DNA of 64,000 nucleotides from an alpha proteobacterium U9-1i (GCA_000974665.1 BBSY01000003.1:62001-126000), one strand, 5' to 3'. Counted from the first letter of the stretch, positions 16,314-24,491 are shown. Numbers and translations: made by a program. Notes: generated from the letters alone by a model not told the origin.

Positions 16314-16790
16314 ATGCTTCACGCCGCAGCGATGTTGGCGGGGTTATCCACAGTTTGGCTGGTGCTTACGCAACGCTGGTCGACGCCTCTGGATTTTGCG
16401 CTCGCGCTGAGCGCGTCGTTCGTTTGCGTGGTGATCGCATCACGGTTTGGCGGCTTGGGCCGAACGGGGCCCTTCCTGCGGGTGGCGCCTGGAATGGCGC
16501 TGGCGCTATCGCGATCTGGCGCCGTGATGCGCGGTGCGTTGGCCACGATGCGTGCTGCCCTCGCCGCTGACGTGACCCTCAACCCCGCGCTCGTTCGCGT
16601 GAAGTGGCGCGTGCCTGATGCCCATACCCGGGCGGTCTTCGCAGACTTGGTAAGCGCCGCGCCCGGAGCGGTTGTCGTCGAAACGGAAATGGATGGCGCG
16701 CTTGTGCACGTCATGAACGAGGACGCTGTGGAGGCTGCTGAACTCAGCCGGCTGGAGACGCGCGTCGCGGGCGGGAGGGGTGAGCAATGA
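16314..16790 (+). CDS. mrpE: Na+/H+ antiporter subunit E (MrpE/MnhE-like)
   Basis: Membrane protein of 158 residues opening the antiporter operon. Two to three hydrophobic helices (about 5-50) precede the MnhE core LRVAPGMALALSRSGAVMRGALATMRAALAADVTLNPALVRVKW and a soluble tail. GAGGGAGG stands upstream of the ATG. The gene overlaps mrpF by 4 bases. Subunit E is needed for assembly of Mrp complexes. Confidence 0.88.
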   Translation: MLHAAAMLAGLSTVWLVLTQRWSTPLDFALALSASFVCVVIASRFGGLGRTGPFLRVAPGMALALSRSGAVMRGALATMRAALAADVTLNPALVRVKWRVPDAHTRAVFADLVSAAPGAVVVETEMDGALVHVMNEDAVEAAELSRLETRVAGGRGEQ

Positions 16791-17077
16791 TCGCCTTCAT
16801 CGCGGCCGGTGTCCTTGTCGTTGCCCTCGCATTGACGGTTGTGCGGCTTTTCGCAGGGCCCACCCTTTATGATCGCGTCTTGGCGGCCAATGCCGCCGTT
16901 TGCAAAGTCGCGCTCGTAGTGGCTGCGGTCGCCGCCGCGACTGGTGGCCCAGCGCTCGTGGATGTCGCGATGGTGCTCTTGCTCGGATCGTTCGTGCTGA
17001 ATGCAGCGATCCTCAAGTTCTTCCGCGCGCGCTCTTTTCAAGCGCCGTTGGTGCGGGCCGGTGAGGATTTGGCATGA
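16787..17077 (+). CDS. mrpF: Na+/H+ antiporter subunit F (MrpF/MnhF-like)
   Basis: Product of 96 residues with three membrane helices and the MrpF signature VRLFAGPTLYDRVLAANAA, then VDVAMVLLLGSFVLNAAILKFFRAR. The Asp in the last helix region is conserved in the family. The start overlaps the mrpE stop and the stop overlaps the mrpG start, each by 4 bases. Confidence 0.92.
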   Translation: MIAFIAAGVLVVALALTVVRLFAGPTLYDRVLAANAAVCKVALVVAAVAAATGGPALVDVAMVLLLGSFVLNAAILKFFRARSFQAPLVRAGEDLA

Positions 17078-17427
17078 GTACCGACTTGCTGCTTGAGGCG
17101 CTGCGGCAAGGCGCAAGCGCAATACTGATCGTGGTCGGGCTCGTGTTTGTAGCCGGCGGCCTGCTGGGGCTTCTAAGGTTCCCCGACTTTTATACGCGGC
17201 TGCATGCCGTAACGACGAGCGACGGTATCGGTGCGGTGCTTGTCGTCGTCGGCCTTGCCATCGGCGCGGCAAACCTTGCGACGGCGTTGAAGCTGCTTGT
17301 GCTGGCAACGCTGATCGGCGCTGTCGCGCCGACGCTTGCGCATCTCGCGGCGAACGCCGCGCACGCGGCGGGTTTAGCGCCTTTGGCGGGACGCTACACC
17401 GCGCCGCGACCGGGTGCGCGACGATGA
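17074..17427 (+). CDS. mrpG: Na+/H+ antiporter subunit G (MrpG/MnhG-like)
   Basis: Product of 117 residues with three helices and the MnhG motif VAGGLLGLLRFPDFYTRLHAVTTSDGIGAVLVVVGLA, followed by LVLATLIGAVAPTLAHLAANAAHAAG. It overlaps its neighbours on both sides by 4 bases. Confidence 0.92.
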   Translation: MSTDLLLEALRQGASAILIVVGLVFVAGGLLGLLRFPDFYTRLHAVTTSDGIGAVLVVVGLAIGAANLATALKLLVLATLIGAVAPTLAHLAANAAHAAGLAPLAGRYTAPRPGARR

Positions 17428-17924
17428 ATGCACCCGAACTCGCGATGTTGGTGGAGTGGCTGGCGTTCGCGCTCTGTGTTGTCGCGTCGGTGGCGGCAAT
17501 AGGTGCGCTGACGGCGCGTTCTTTGATCAGCATGGCGATGTTCGTCGCCGCGGCGGGCGCGACGGCCGCAGGCGCCTTGGCGGCGAGCGGCGCAGCGGTG
17601 GCGGCCGTAAGTTTCGCCGTGGTCAGCGCGGTGCTGGCGCCATTTGTGATTTTGGCTTGTCTGTTGTTGAGCACGCGTACGGCCAAGCCTCGCCGAGGCG
17701 CGCGGCCCTGGCCTTCTATCGTTGGCGCAGCGGCGGTGGTCGCCGCCTTGTTGTGGGTTTTGCCCGACCTCACACCGGCCCACATGAACGACGTTGGCGC
17801 TGATTCTTCAGGAGCGCTGTTTTGGTTCGCGCCAATGTTCTTCGTCGGCGTGAGCGCGACGGTTGGGTTGCTGGGCTACGGTGAACGCGGCGCGCTGCAA
17901 CGTCCGACGGAGCGTGACGAATGA
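17424..17924 (+). CDS. DUF4040/NuoJ-like antiporter subunit (stand-alone MrpA C-terminal-type domain)
   Basis: Membrane protein of 166 residues with about five helices: LVEWLAFALCVVASVAAIGAL, SLISMAMFVAAAGATAAGALAASGAAVAAVSFAVVSAVLAPFVILACLL, a proline/arginine loop, VGAAAVVAALLWVLPDL and a final helix. The spacing resembles the DUF4040/MbhD-E region that is fused to the end of MrpA in Bacillus-type operons but separate in archaeal and Mbh-like operons. Similarity is by position and hydrophobic pattern rather than a strong motif, hence lower confidence in the name. Confidence 0.65.
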   Translation: MNAPELAMLVEWLAFALCVVASVAAIGALTARSLISMAMFVAAAGATAAGALAASGAAVAAVSFAVVSAVLAPFVILACLLLSTRTAKPRRGARPWPSIVGAAAVVAALLWVLPDLTPAHMNDVGADSSGALFWFAPMFFVGVSATVGLLGYGERGALQRPTERDE

Positions 17925-18307
17925 AACCGGGCGCACACATCGTTTTGCGTGCGGCGGCGCGGTTCTATTTCCCGTTGGTGCTGTTGCTCGCGCTGTCGGT
18001 TCTCGCCACGTATCCTGCCGGAAGCGGCGTGGGTCTCGCGGCTGGTCTATTGGTTGCGCTGGCGTTGTTGCTTCATGCGCTGGTGTTTGGCGCGACTGCC
18101 GCACGCGCTGCTTTTCCCGCAAGCCTCGCCCGCGCGCTGATGTGCCTGGGTGTCGTCGGTGGTTGCGTGGCCGCTGGCGCACGAGGCCTGCCTTGGTCGC
18201 CCCTATTGCTCGAAGGCGCGATGTTTGCCGTGGTCGCAGCCGGCGCCACGCTCGCGCTCAAGGTTCTGGCTGGGCGCGCCCCGACATTGCGCGACGAGGA
18301 TTGGTGA
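17921..18307 (+). CDS. mrpB: MnhB-domain antiporter subunit (MrpB-like)
   Basis: Product of 128 residues with four helices. AARFYFPLVLLLALSVLATYPAGSGVGLAAGLLVALALLLHALVFG corresponds to the MnhB pattern in which a PGGGF loop is followed by a GL-rich helix; here the loop is degenerate (PAGSGVG). The last helix reads LLEGAMFAVVAAGATLALKVLAGR. It overlaps the flanking genes by 4 and 1 bases. Confidence 0.75.
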   Translation: MKPGAHIVLRAAARFYFPLVLLLALSVLATYPAGSGVGLAAGLLVALALLLHALVFGATAARAAFPASLARALMCLGVVGGCVAAGARGLPWSPLLLEGAMFAVVAAGATLALKVLAGRAPTLRDEDW

Positions 18308-18630
18308 TGTCGCCTGAAACCCTTGTGCTGCAGGCAGAGTTTGCCGTCGCGGTCGTGATGTTGATCGCTGGTGCAGTCGCGGCGTGGACGTCAGCGAACA
18401 TTGCCAAGCGCGTCGTGGGCGTTGCGATCGCGCAGATTGGCGCGGTTTTGGGCGCGATGGCGCTGGGCGCGACGAGTGCCGCGTTGATGGCCGGCATTGT
18501 CGTTGCCATGACCCAACTCCTCGTCGGCGCGGCGTTGTTGGTGCGTCTGCAGGAAGGTTACGGCGGCATCGAGGCGCGCGAGTTCGACCGTGCCGACGAT
18601 GAGAGCGAGCCGGGGGAGCCAGCAGCGTGA
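18307..18630 (+). CDS. mrpC: NuoK/MrpC-like antiporter subunit
   Basis: Product of 107 residues with three helices: AEFAVAVVMLIAGAVAAWTS, VVGVAIAQIGAVLGAMALGA and AALMAGIVVAMTQLLVGAALLVRLQE. This is the NuoK/MnhC layout, though the two intramembrane glutamates usual in NuoK are not obvious and the acidic residues cluster in the tail (DRADDESEPGE). The ATG overlaps the preceding TGA by one base; the stop overlaps the next start. Confidence 0.78.
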   Translation: MSPETLVLQAEFAVAVVMLIAGAVAAWTSANIAKRVVGVAIAQIGAVLGAMALGATSAALMAGIVVAMTQLLVGAALLVRLQEGYGGIEAREFDRADDESEPGEPAA

Positions 18631-20075
18631 TCGCGGCATGGTTTGATCTCGCTCGATTCAACGAGCCGTTATTGCTCGTGACCGCGCCATTGATTGGGGC
18701 GGCATTGGCGGCGGCCGTTCCGAACGCGCGCGCAAGCTGGGCTATCGCTGTGATGTCCGCGGCGATTGGCGCACTCATTGCACTAGATATGGCCACACGC
18801 GGATTGTTTGAGGGGGCGGCGGTCGGTGTGTCGCGTCACGACGGCGCGGGCCTATTCATAGCGCCGGTCCTCGGCATCGCGGGCTTATTGGTCGTCTTAG
18901 CCTTCGGCGCGCTTGCGAAAGATGTCTCGACGCGCGCGGCGCCGTTCGCCAATGCACTGGTGCTTGCGTCAGTGGCTGGCTGGAACGGAGCACTGTTCGC
19001 CGGCGATCTGGTCTCGATGTTCTTGGCGAGTGAGGTCGCTTGGATCGCGGGCGTTGGCCTCGTCGCCATCTGTGGAGAGCGGGATCGCGCGGCGCTGAAC
19101 GGCGCGATGCAAATGGTGATCGTGGGCGGAGTTGGCGCCGCGACAACGCTGCTCGGCGTGGGCCTCATCAACAACGGACTTGGCTCGGTGGAGTTGTTGG
19201 CGTTCACGACCGCGCAGTTGCGAGCGCCCAATGTGACCGCGCTGGGCGTTGGGCTTGTCGTGCTTGGGTTCGCAATCAAAGCGGGCGCAGCGCCATTTCA
19301 TGCGTGGGTTGGCGCCGGCGTCGGACGCACTGGCGCGGGCGCCGCGTTGGCGTTGGGTGTATTGGCCAGCGTTGGCGCCGTCACCGTACTCATACGGGCG
19401 GCCGGCTTCGCGTTCGCCGCACCCGAACTGGGCGGCGGTGTTGCGGCGGTGCTTGGCGCTATTGGCGCGGCCAGTGTTGTGTTTGGTTCTCTGCAAGCTG
19501 TAGGCGCGCGCAATCTGAAGCGTTTGGCGGCGTATGCGGGTATCGCCCAGATCGGCTGCATCTTGTTGAGCGCCGCCCTAGGTTCGCCCGCTGGCCTGGC
19601 GGCGGCCTTAGTGCAAACGTTTTCGATGTGTGCAGCAGCGCTGGCGTTATTCACGGGCGCGGCTGCGATGGGCGTGGTCAACGTCGCTTCGCTGGACGGC
19701 CTTGGCCGACGCGCGCCGCTCGCAAGTGTGGCGATCAGCGTTGGCGCGTTGAGCTTGATGGGGGCGCCGTTGACGATTGGCTTCCTCGGCCGGTGGCGCA
19801 TGATCGAAGCCGGCGTGGGCGCTGGCTGGTGGTGGGCGGCGGCGGCTGTGGTCGCGGCTTCGCTTGCTGGGGTTTTCTATGCCGGCAAGTTGATCGATCG
19901 GCTCTACTTCCGAAAGTCGAGCGCGCCGTACATCGGCGAGGGCGGTGCGTGGCGCTGGTTGTTCGGCCCGGCGTTTGTTGTTTCGATCGTCGCAATCTTG
20001 ATCGGGCTTGAGCCGATCGTGTTGCTCAACGCGGCTGACGCCGCGGCGACGCGCATCATGGGGCTCGCGCCGTGA
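18627..20075 (+). CDS. mrpD: Proton-conducting antiporter subunit, NuoL/M/N type (D1)
   Basis: Membrane protein of 482 residues, about 14 helices. The helix-5 glutamate is kept in DLVSMFLASEVAWIAGVGLV, the helix-7 lysine in GFAIKAGAAPFHAWV, and LKRLAAYAGIAQIGC matches the conserved later KR-LAYSS-QIG motif. The helix-8 lysine normally found about 30 residues after helix 7 appears replaced (VLASVGAVTVLIRA). It is the least degenerate of the three large subunits. Start GTG 18627 overlaps the previous stop. Confidence 0.88.
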   Translation: MIAAWFDLARFNEPLLLVTAPLIGAALAAAVPNARASWAIAVMSAAIGALIALDMATRGLFEGAAVGVSRHDGAGLFIAPVLGIAGLLVVLAFGALAKDVSTRAAPFANALVLASVAGWNGALFAGDLVSMFLASEVAWIAGVGLVAICGERDRAALNGAMQMVIVGGVGAATTLLGVGLINNGLGSVELLAFTTAQLRAPNVTALGVGLVVLGFAIKAGAAPFHAWVGAGVGRTGAGAALALGVLASVGAVTVLIRAAGFAFAAPELGGGVAAVLGAIGAASVVFGSLQAVGARNLKRLAAYAGIAQIGCILLSAALGSPAGLAAALVQTFSMCAAALALFTGAAAMGVVNVASLDGLGRRAPLASVAISVGALSLMGAPLTIGFLGRWRMIEAGVGAGWWWAAAAVVAASLAGVFYAGKLIDRLYFRKSSAPYIGEGGAWRWLFGPAFVVSIVAILIGLEPIVLLNAADAAATRIMGLAP

Positions 20076-21541
20076 GCGGCGAGCTATCCCTCTTGCTGGC
20101 GCTCGGCGCGCCTGTGGTGGGCGCCATTCTGGTATTGCTGGCGCCGCGCCCGCCCGGCTTACGCGATGTGATCCACATTGGCGCCGCGCTCACGCAAGCG
20201 ATCGCGGCTGCGCACCTCGCGGCCCTGGCGGCTTCAGGCGAAGGCGTTCGCGTGGTGCTGGCGCGGCCGCTGCCCGGTGTGGATTTTGCGTTCGCGTTGG
20301 AACCGCTCGGCGCACTAATGGCGGCGTTGCTCTCCGGGCTCGGGGTCCTGCACGCGATCCACAGCGCGGGCGTGGCCCGCGCGACACATGACAAAACCGC
20401 TCAACGCCTGATGGCCTACATTTCACTCGCGTCGGCGGCGACGATGGGCGTTGCGTACTCGGCCAACCTCTTCACGTTCTACGTGGTCTACCAAGCGTTG
20501 ACCTTGGCGACATTTCCGATGATCGCCTATGGTGGCGACGAGGACGCCCAGCGCGCGGCGCGTTCTTATTTGGCGACATTGCTGGGCGCTTCGGTAGGGC
20601 TGCTGTTGCCGGCGCTGGTTTGGACATACGCGGTTGCCGGCGAATTAGATTTTCGCCCCGGCGGATTGCTTGCGGGCAGGGTCGATGCGTTTACCGCGAC
20701 CGCGCTTCTGGTGCTCTACGTCTTCGGCTTGGCGAAAGTTGGCTTGCCGCCGGTACACGGTTGGGTTTCCGCCGCCAGCAAGGCTCAACACTCCGCGCAG
20801 GTGTCGCTGTTTGCGACGAGCGTTCTGCCGGCGGGCGGGGTAGGGCTCATCAAAGTCGCTGCTTACGTCTTTGGTTCGGCCCTTCATGAAGTGCCGACGA
20901 CGGCGCGGATTTTGTTGCTGCTGCTTGTCGGTGTCAGCATGTGCGTGGCGGCATTGATCGCGCTGTCGAAGCAGGATCTTCGCGAGCGGTTTGCCTATTC
21001 GGCGATGGCGCAATCCTTGGCCGTGGCGATGGGAGCGTTGCTCGCGCACCCAACCGGGATTTTCGCCGCCGCATTGCAGGTGGTCGCCTTGGCGTGTGGC
21101 GCCGCGACCTTGACGATGGCCGCTGGCGCAGTGTTTGCGGCCACCGGGCGCACCGACGCGCGCGATACGGCGGGCCTGGGGCGGGTGATGCCGTGGACGT
21201 TCGCGGGGTTTGCGATCGCTTGCGCCAGCATGGTGGGCATGCCGCCGTTTGCGGGTGCTTGGGCGAAGCTTTGGTTGATCGCGGCAGCGGCGGATACGGG
21301 GCTCATCTCCGCGGCGGTGTTGGCCGGTGCGGCCGCCGTGTTGACGTTTGCGCATTTGGGCCCCTTGGCGGCCAACGCGCTTGCCGGTAAGGCGCCCACC
21401 GATCCGTTCAAACGTGCGGACGGCGCGTCGATCATGTTGGTCGCGCCGGTCATCTTGAGCGGTGCGGCGACGTTGTGGTTGTTGGTCGTCGCCGATCCCC
21501 TCGCGCACTTCCTTTCACCTTTGTGGATGGGCAGCCCATGA
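20072..21541 (+). CDS. mrpD: Proton-conducting antiporter subunit, NuoL/M/N type (D2)
   Basis: Membrane protein of 489 residues, about 14 helices. NLFTFYVVYQALTLATFPMIAYGGDEDA aligns with the usual FYEALTLATYPL segment but carries Gln where the helix-5 Glu is expected. The helix-7 Lys is present (GLAKVGLPPVHGWV). LRERFAYSAMAQSLAVAMGA and MPPFAGAWAKLWLI are further family motifs. Start GTG 20072 overlaps the previous stop by 4 bases. Confidence 0.87.
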   Translation: MSGELSLLLALGAPVVGAILVLLAPRPPGLRDVIHIGAALTQAIAAAHLAALAASGEGVRVVLARPLPGVDFAFALEPLGALMAALLSGLGVLHAIHSAGVARATHDKTAQRLMAYISLASAATMGVAYSANLFTFYVVYQALTLATFPMIAYGGDEDAQRAARSYLATLLGASVGLLLPALVWTYAVAGELDFRPGGLLAGRVDAFTATALLVLYVFGLAKVGLPPVHGWVSAASKAQHSAQVSLFATSVLPAGGVGLIKVAAYVFGSALHEVPTTARILLLLLVGVSMCVAALIALSKQDLRERFAYSAMAQSLAVAMGALLAHPTGIFAAALQVVALACGAATLTMAAGAVFAATGRTDARDTAGLGRVMPWTFAGFAIACASMVGMPPFAGAWAKLWLIAAAADTGLISAAVLAGAAAVLTFAHLGPLAANALAGKAPTDPFKRADGASIMLVAPVILSGAATLWLLVVADPLAHFLSPLWMGSP

Positions 21542-21780
21542 GCACTGAACAAAAACGCGGCGGCGCGGCGGCGATGCTGTTCTTGTTTTGCTTAGCGGCA
21601 GGGGGCGCGGGTCTAGCGTTCGACCTAACGGCACAACCCGCGCGCAATTTTTGGTTTGTCGCCGAGCCAGGCATTGCGGCCGTGGTCGGCCTGGCGGCCG
21701 CGGTCTTTGCGGTGACGGCCGGTTTCCTCGCGCGCCTCGCGCTCGTGCGCAACGAGGCAGAAGAGACGCGCGATGTTTGA
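21538..21780 (+). CDS. Small two-helix membrane protein of the antiporter operon
   Basis: Product of 80 residues with two predicted helices: about 10-28 (AAMLFLFCLAAGGAGLAF) and about 42-66 (PGIAAVVGLAAAVFAVTAGFLARLAL). Both ends overlap neighbouring genes (ATGA with D2; 8 bases with D3), so it is translated with them and is probably a structural subunit of the complex. I cannot assign it to a named Mrp subunit. Confidence 0.75.
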   Translation: MSTEQKRGGAAAMLFLFCLAAGGAGLAFDLTAQPARNFWFVAEPGIAAVVGLAAAVFAVTAGFLARLALVRNEAEETRDV

Positions 21781-23470
21781 GGTCACGCTTAACCCCGGCT
21801 TCGTGCTGATCATAGGCGCGCTAGTGGTGCTAGCGACGCCGACTGGCGCCCGCCCGCCGATCATGGCGTTAGCGGGGTTTGCCGCGCTCTGGCTATTGCT
21901 GGAGCAGGATTTCGGCGCATCGGCCGCCGTGGCGCAGATGGGTCTGTCGGTTGTGCCGCTCACGCTTGATCCGCTGAACCAAGTGTTCGGGATCGCGTTC
22001 TGCGCCACCTCGATTGCGCTGGCGCTTTATTCGAGCGCGCGCCGCAACCGGTACGAAGATGCGGCGATCTTGTTGTTGTCGGGCTCGTGTCTCACGGCGC
22101 TCTTCGTCGGCGACTTGGTGAGCTTCATCGCCGCGTGCGCGCTGGCGGGGTTGGCGTCGGCGTGGGTTGTGTTCGCTTCGCCGATCGAAGGCGCCGCAAA
22201 AGCTGGTGCGCGGCTTTTGATTTGGCAGGGCCTTGAAGGGCTGCTGTTTCTTTCGGGCGCGGCGTTTCACCTTTCATCAGGGGCGCAGAACTCCATCACC
22301 ATGCGCTTGAGCGTGGAGAATATTGGCGGAGCATTCATATTTCTGGCGCTGATGATCCGCGTCGGCGCGCCACTTGCGCACGTATGGGTCAAAGACGCGA
22401 TCGGCCACGCGTCGAGCGCGGGCGCTGCGGCGATTTCTGCGTTTTCCAGCGTCCTGGGCGTTTACGCGCTCGCCCGCATGTTCGGCGCCGAACCATTGCT
22501 CGTGCCGATCGGCGCCACGATGTTGGTGCTCGGCGCATTCTATGCGTCGGCGGAAGACGACATACGGCGGGCGGGCGCGTACGGTTTGCTGGCGCAATCG
22601 GGGCTTTGCGTGGCGCTCGTCGGAATTGGTTCGCCCCTGGCGCTCGCCGGGGCAGTAGCCCATGCCTTCACGATCATCATCGCGTTTGCGCTGCTGCAAA
22701 TGGCGCTGGGCGGCGTCGTTGAACGTATAGGCTCGGCGAGGGCGTCGGCACTGCGTGGCGTCGCCGGCGCGATGCCGATTACCGGCATGTTGATGTTCGT
22801 GGGCGGCGCGGCGGCCGCGAGCGCGCCTGGCTTTGCGACCTACGCATCTTTAGCGGTGGCCCTCGAAGCGGCGGCGCAATGGGAAACGCGACTCATTTGG
22901 GGGCTGGCGGTTATTGTCTCCGCTGTCTTGTTCGTGGCTTTGGCGTTGCGGCCAGCGCTCGCGGCGTATCTGCCCGCGTCGACCCGCAGCGGCTTTCGCG
23001 AGGCGCCCTTTGGGATGGTGCTCGCGTCGACGCTGGCGACATTCCTCTGCGTTGCCGTTGGGCTGAGGCCATCGTGGCTTTACCGGCTCATGCCTACCGA
23101 GTTGGGGTTTGAGCCGTTCTCGCTCGACCGCCTCGCACCGCAGCTTGAGGCGCTGGGTGCGGCGGGGGTCGCTTACCTCGCTTTTCGAGCCTTCCGGCTC
23201 TCGCCGAAAGACCGTGCTGTTACGCTCATGGATGTGGACTCCCTCTATCGCGGCCCGGTGGCCGGTGGCGGCAGGTGGTTGGGCGTCGTTTTGCTTCGGC
23301 TCTATGGGGCCTGGCGGGATGCATTACGTGCGGGTTGGCGGGAGGCGGGCCGGCGTGCCGCGAGCTGGGCGGCTGCTTGGGATCGGCCCTACCGGCGACG
23401 CTGGACCAGCGCGGTTCAGCTCGCGGCCATTTGCGCTCTTCTTGTAATCATCGTGCTTGCGCGCAATTAG
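21773..23470 (+). CDS. mrpD: Proton-conducting antiporter subunit, NuoL/M/N type (D3), divergent
   Basis: Membrane protein of 565 residues. The core keeps the fold (DLVSFIAACALAGLASAWVVF for helix 5, MIRVGAPLAHVWVKDAIGHASSAGAAAISAFSSVLGVYALARMFG for helices 7-8, DIRRAGAYGLLAQSG). By eye the helix-5 Glu is Ala, the helix-7 Lys is Arg and the helix-8 Lys is absent. The C-terminal extension has LMDVDSLYRGP, like the DxDxxYR signature of large Mrp/Mbh D subunits, then an amphipathic helix and a last membrane segment. It closes the ten-gene operon. Confidence 0.85.
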   Translation: MFEVTLNPGFVLIIGALVVLATPTGARPPIMALAGFAALWLLLEQDFGASAAVAQMGLSVVPLTLDPLNQVFGIAFCATSIALALYSSARRNRYEDAAILLLSGSCLTALFVGDLVSFIAACALAGLASAWVVFASPIEGAAKAGARLLIWQGLEGLLFLSGAAFHLSSGAQNSITMRLSVENIGGAFIFLALMIRVGAPLAHVWVKDAIGHASSAGAAAISAFSSVLGVYALARMFGAEPLLVPIGATMLVLGAFYASAEDDIRRAGAYGLLAQSGLCVALVGIGSPLALAGAVAHAFTIIIAFALLQMALGGVVERIGSARASALRGVAGAMPITGMLMFVGGAAAASAPGFATYASLAVALEAAAQWETRLIWGLAVIVSAVLFVALALRPALAAYLPASTRSGFREAPFGMVLASTLATFLCVAVGLRPSWLYRLMPTELGFEPFSLDRLAPQLEALGAAGVAYLAFRAFRLSPKDRAVTLMDVDSLYRGPVAGGGRWLGVVLLRLYGAWRDALRAGWREAGRRAASWAAAWDRPYRRRWTSAVQLAAICALLVIIVLARN

Positions 23471-23537
23471 ACGGCAAAGTCTAGTGATTGGCTAATTTGT
23501 CTTTGCCATTGTCAGTCGAAACGCCATCAACTCTGTA

Positions 23538-23558
23538 CCAATATTTCGATCGTATTGG
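23538..23558. promoter_or_regulatory. Inverted repeat upstream of mucR
   Basis: CCAATA (23538-23543), nine bases including CGATCG, TATTGG (23553-23558). It lies 62 bases before the mucR ATG in an unusually AT-rich stretch. MucR/Ros proteins often repress their own genes at AT-rich sites, so this may be an operator; inference only. Confidence 0.35.
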
Positions 23559-23620
23559 CTTGCCTATCTACTGAGCGCCTCTATATTGCGCCAGCTTTTG
23601 CCTTATCCGAGACGTCACTC

Positions 23621-24025
23621 ATGGATGACCGGTCAGACCTTGTCGACATGACGGCCGACATTGTCTCCGCCTATGTCGCGGGGCACCAAGTGCCGCCGCA
23701 AGAGCTTCCTGCGCTCATCCGCATGGTTCATGCCGCCCTTCGGGACGTTGCGGGCCGCCAACAGGCGCCTGTTGAGACCAGCCAAGAGCCTGCGGTGGCC
23801 GTAAAGAAGTCGGTGACGCCTGACTTCATCATCTGCCTTGAGGACGGCAAAAAATTCAAATCTCTCAAGCGTCACTTGCGTACGCGCTACAGCATGACCC
23901 CCGAGGAATATCGGGCGAAATGGGCGCTTCCGCACGATTATCCCATGGTGGCGCCGAACTACGCGAAGGCCCGTTCTGACTTAGCGAAACGCATGGGCCT
24001 GGGCCACGCTCGACGCGGCGGCTGA
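23621..24025 (+). CDS. mucR: MucR/Ros family transcriptional regulator
   Basis: DNA-binding regulator of 134 residues. The N-terminal helical part (LVDMTADIVSAYVAGHQVPPQELPALIRMVHAAL) mediates oligomerisation in the family. The C-terminal zinc-finger region reads VTPDFIICLEDGKKFKSLKRHLRTRYSMTPEEYRAKWALPHDYPMVAPNYAKARSDLAKRMGLG, close to the consensus with the zinc ligands C and H. ATG 23621 is chosen; an earlier in-frame ATG at 23555 adds a leader unlike any MucR. Family members control surface polysaccharides, motility and cell-cycle genes. Confidence 0.95.
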   Translation: MDDRSDLVDMTADIVSAYVAGHQVPPQELPALIRMVHAALRDVAGRQQAPVETSQEPAVAVKKSVTPDFIICLEDGKKFKSLKRHLRTRYSMTPEEYRAKWALPHDYPMVAPNYAKARSDLAKRMGLGHARRGG

Positions 24026-24034
24026 ACGCGATAC

Positions 24035-24090
24035 AGGAAAAAAATCCTATCGATAGGAAAAAATCTATCCTACACCCGGTGCGCCGGGTG
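24035..24090. promoter_or_regulatory. A-tract repeat, 14-bp palindrome and hairpin between mucR and the DnaA-like gene
   Basis: Two direct copies of AGGAAAAAA(A)TC (24035-24046 and 24055-24065) flank the perfect palindrome TCCTATCGATAGGA (24045-24058). A GC hairpin CACCCGG-TGCG-CCGGGTG (24073-24090) follows, without a T-run. The block is strikingly AT-rich for this genome and lies 42-97 bases before the next ATG. It could be a MucR- or DnaA-like-protein operator. Confidence 0.5.
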
Positions 24091-24131
24091 CATTGTGCTG
24101 GCGCATGGGGTCGCCAGTCCGGAGGGATAGA

Positions 24132-24491
24132 ATGGGAAGGTCCAACGCGCGTGGGAGGGACCGGGCCGCCGCCCGCCTCTCTGCCGCGGTGACAAGTTTC
24201 GCGCTCGACGTGGAGGAGGACGCGATCCTCGGCGACCTCCGGGGATCAGCTGAAGTGGCGTTCGCGCGGCAGGTGGCCATGTACCTGTGTTACGTGGCGT
24301 TTGAGCTAAGCCTCACGCGCGTGGCGGCGGCGTTCGGGCGAGACCGTTCCACGGTGGCCTACGCCTGCCACACCATCGAGGACCGCCGCGACGACGTCGT
24401 TTTCGAGCAATGGGTGTCAGCATTAGAGATGGTGCTACGCGGCACGCCGGTGGTTGAAACCGGGCGTCGCAGCTTGGCGGTGGCGTCATGA
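24132..24491 (+). CDS. Stand-alone DnaA domain IV-like DNA-binding protein
   Basis: Product of 119 residues resembling only the C-terminal DnaA box-binding domain: ARQVAMYLCYVAFELSLTRVAAAFGRDRSTVAYACHTIEDRRDD parallels the DnaA signature (RQIAMYLxR, then FGGRDHTTVLHA). There is no AAA+ ATPase part. The N-terminus is basic and short. GGAGGG lies 7 bases before the ATG. The stop overlaps the DUF6456 gene by 4 bases, so the two are co-translated. Such proteins are seen next to DUF6456 genes in alphaproteobacteria; the role is not established. Confidence 0.82.
   Translation: MGRSNARGRDRAAARLSAAVTSFALDVEEDAILGDLRGSAEVAFARQVAMYLCYVAFELSLTRVAAAFGRDRSTVAYACHTIEDRRDDVVFEQWVSALEMVLRGTPVVETGRRSLAVAS

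Noticed and set aside
16319-17785. 488-codon minus-strand open frame
   Set aside because: Antisense to mrpE, F, G and the DUF4040 gene; low-complexity Ala/Arg/Thr product.
23473-23507. GGCAAAG...CTTTGCC hairpin after the antiporter operon as a terminator
   Set aside because: The stem is only 7 bp with a 21-base loop and no T-run, so it is weak evidence for termination.
24073-24090. CACCCGG-TGCG-CCGGGTG as terminator of mucR
   Set aside because: Good stem but no following T-run; kept only as part of the regulatory block.
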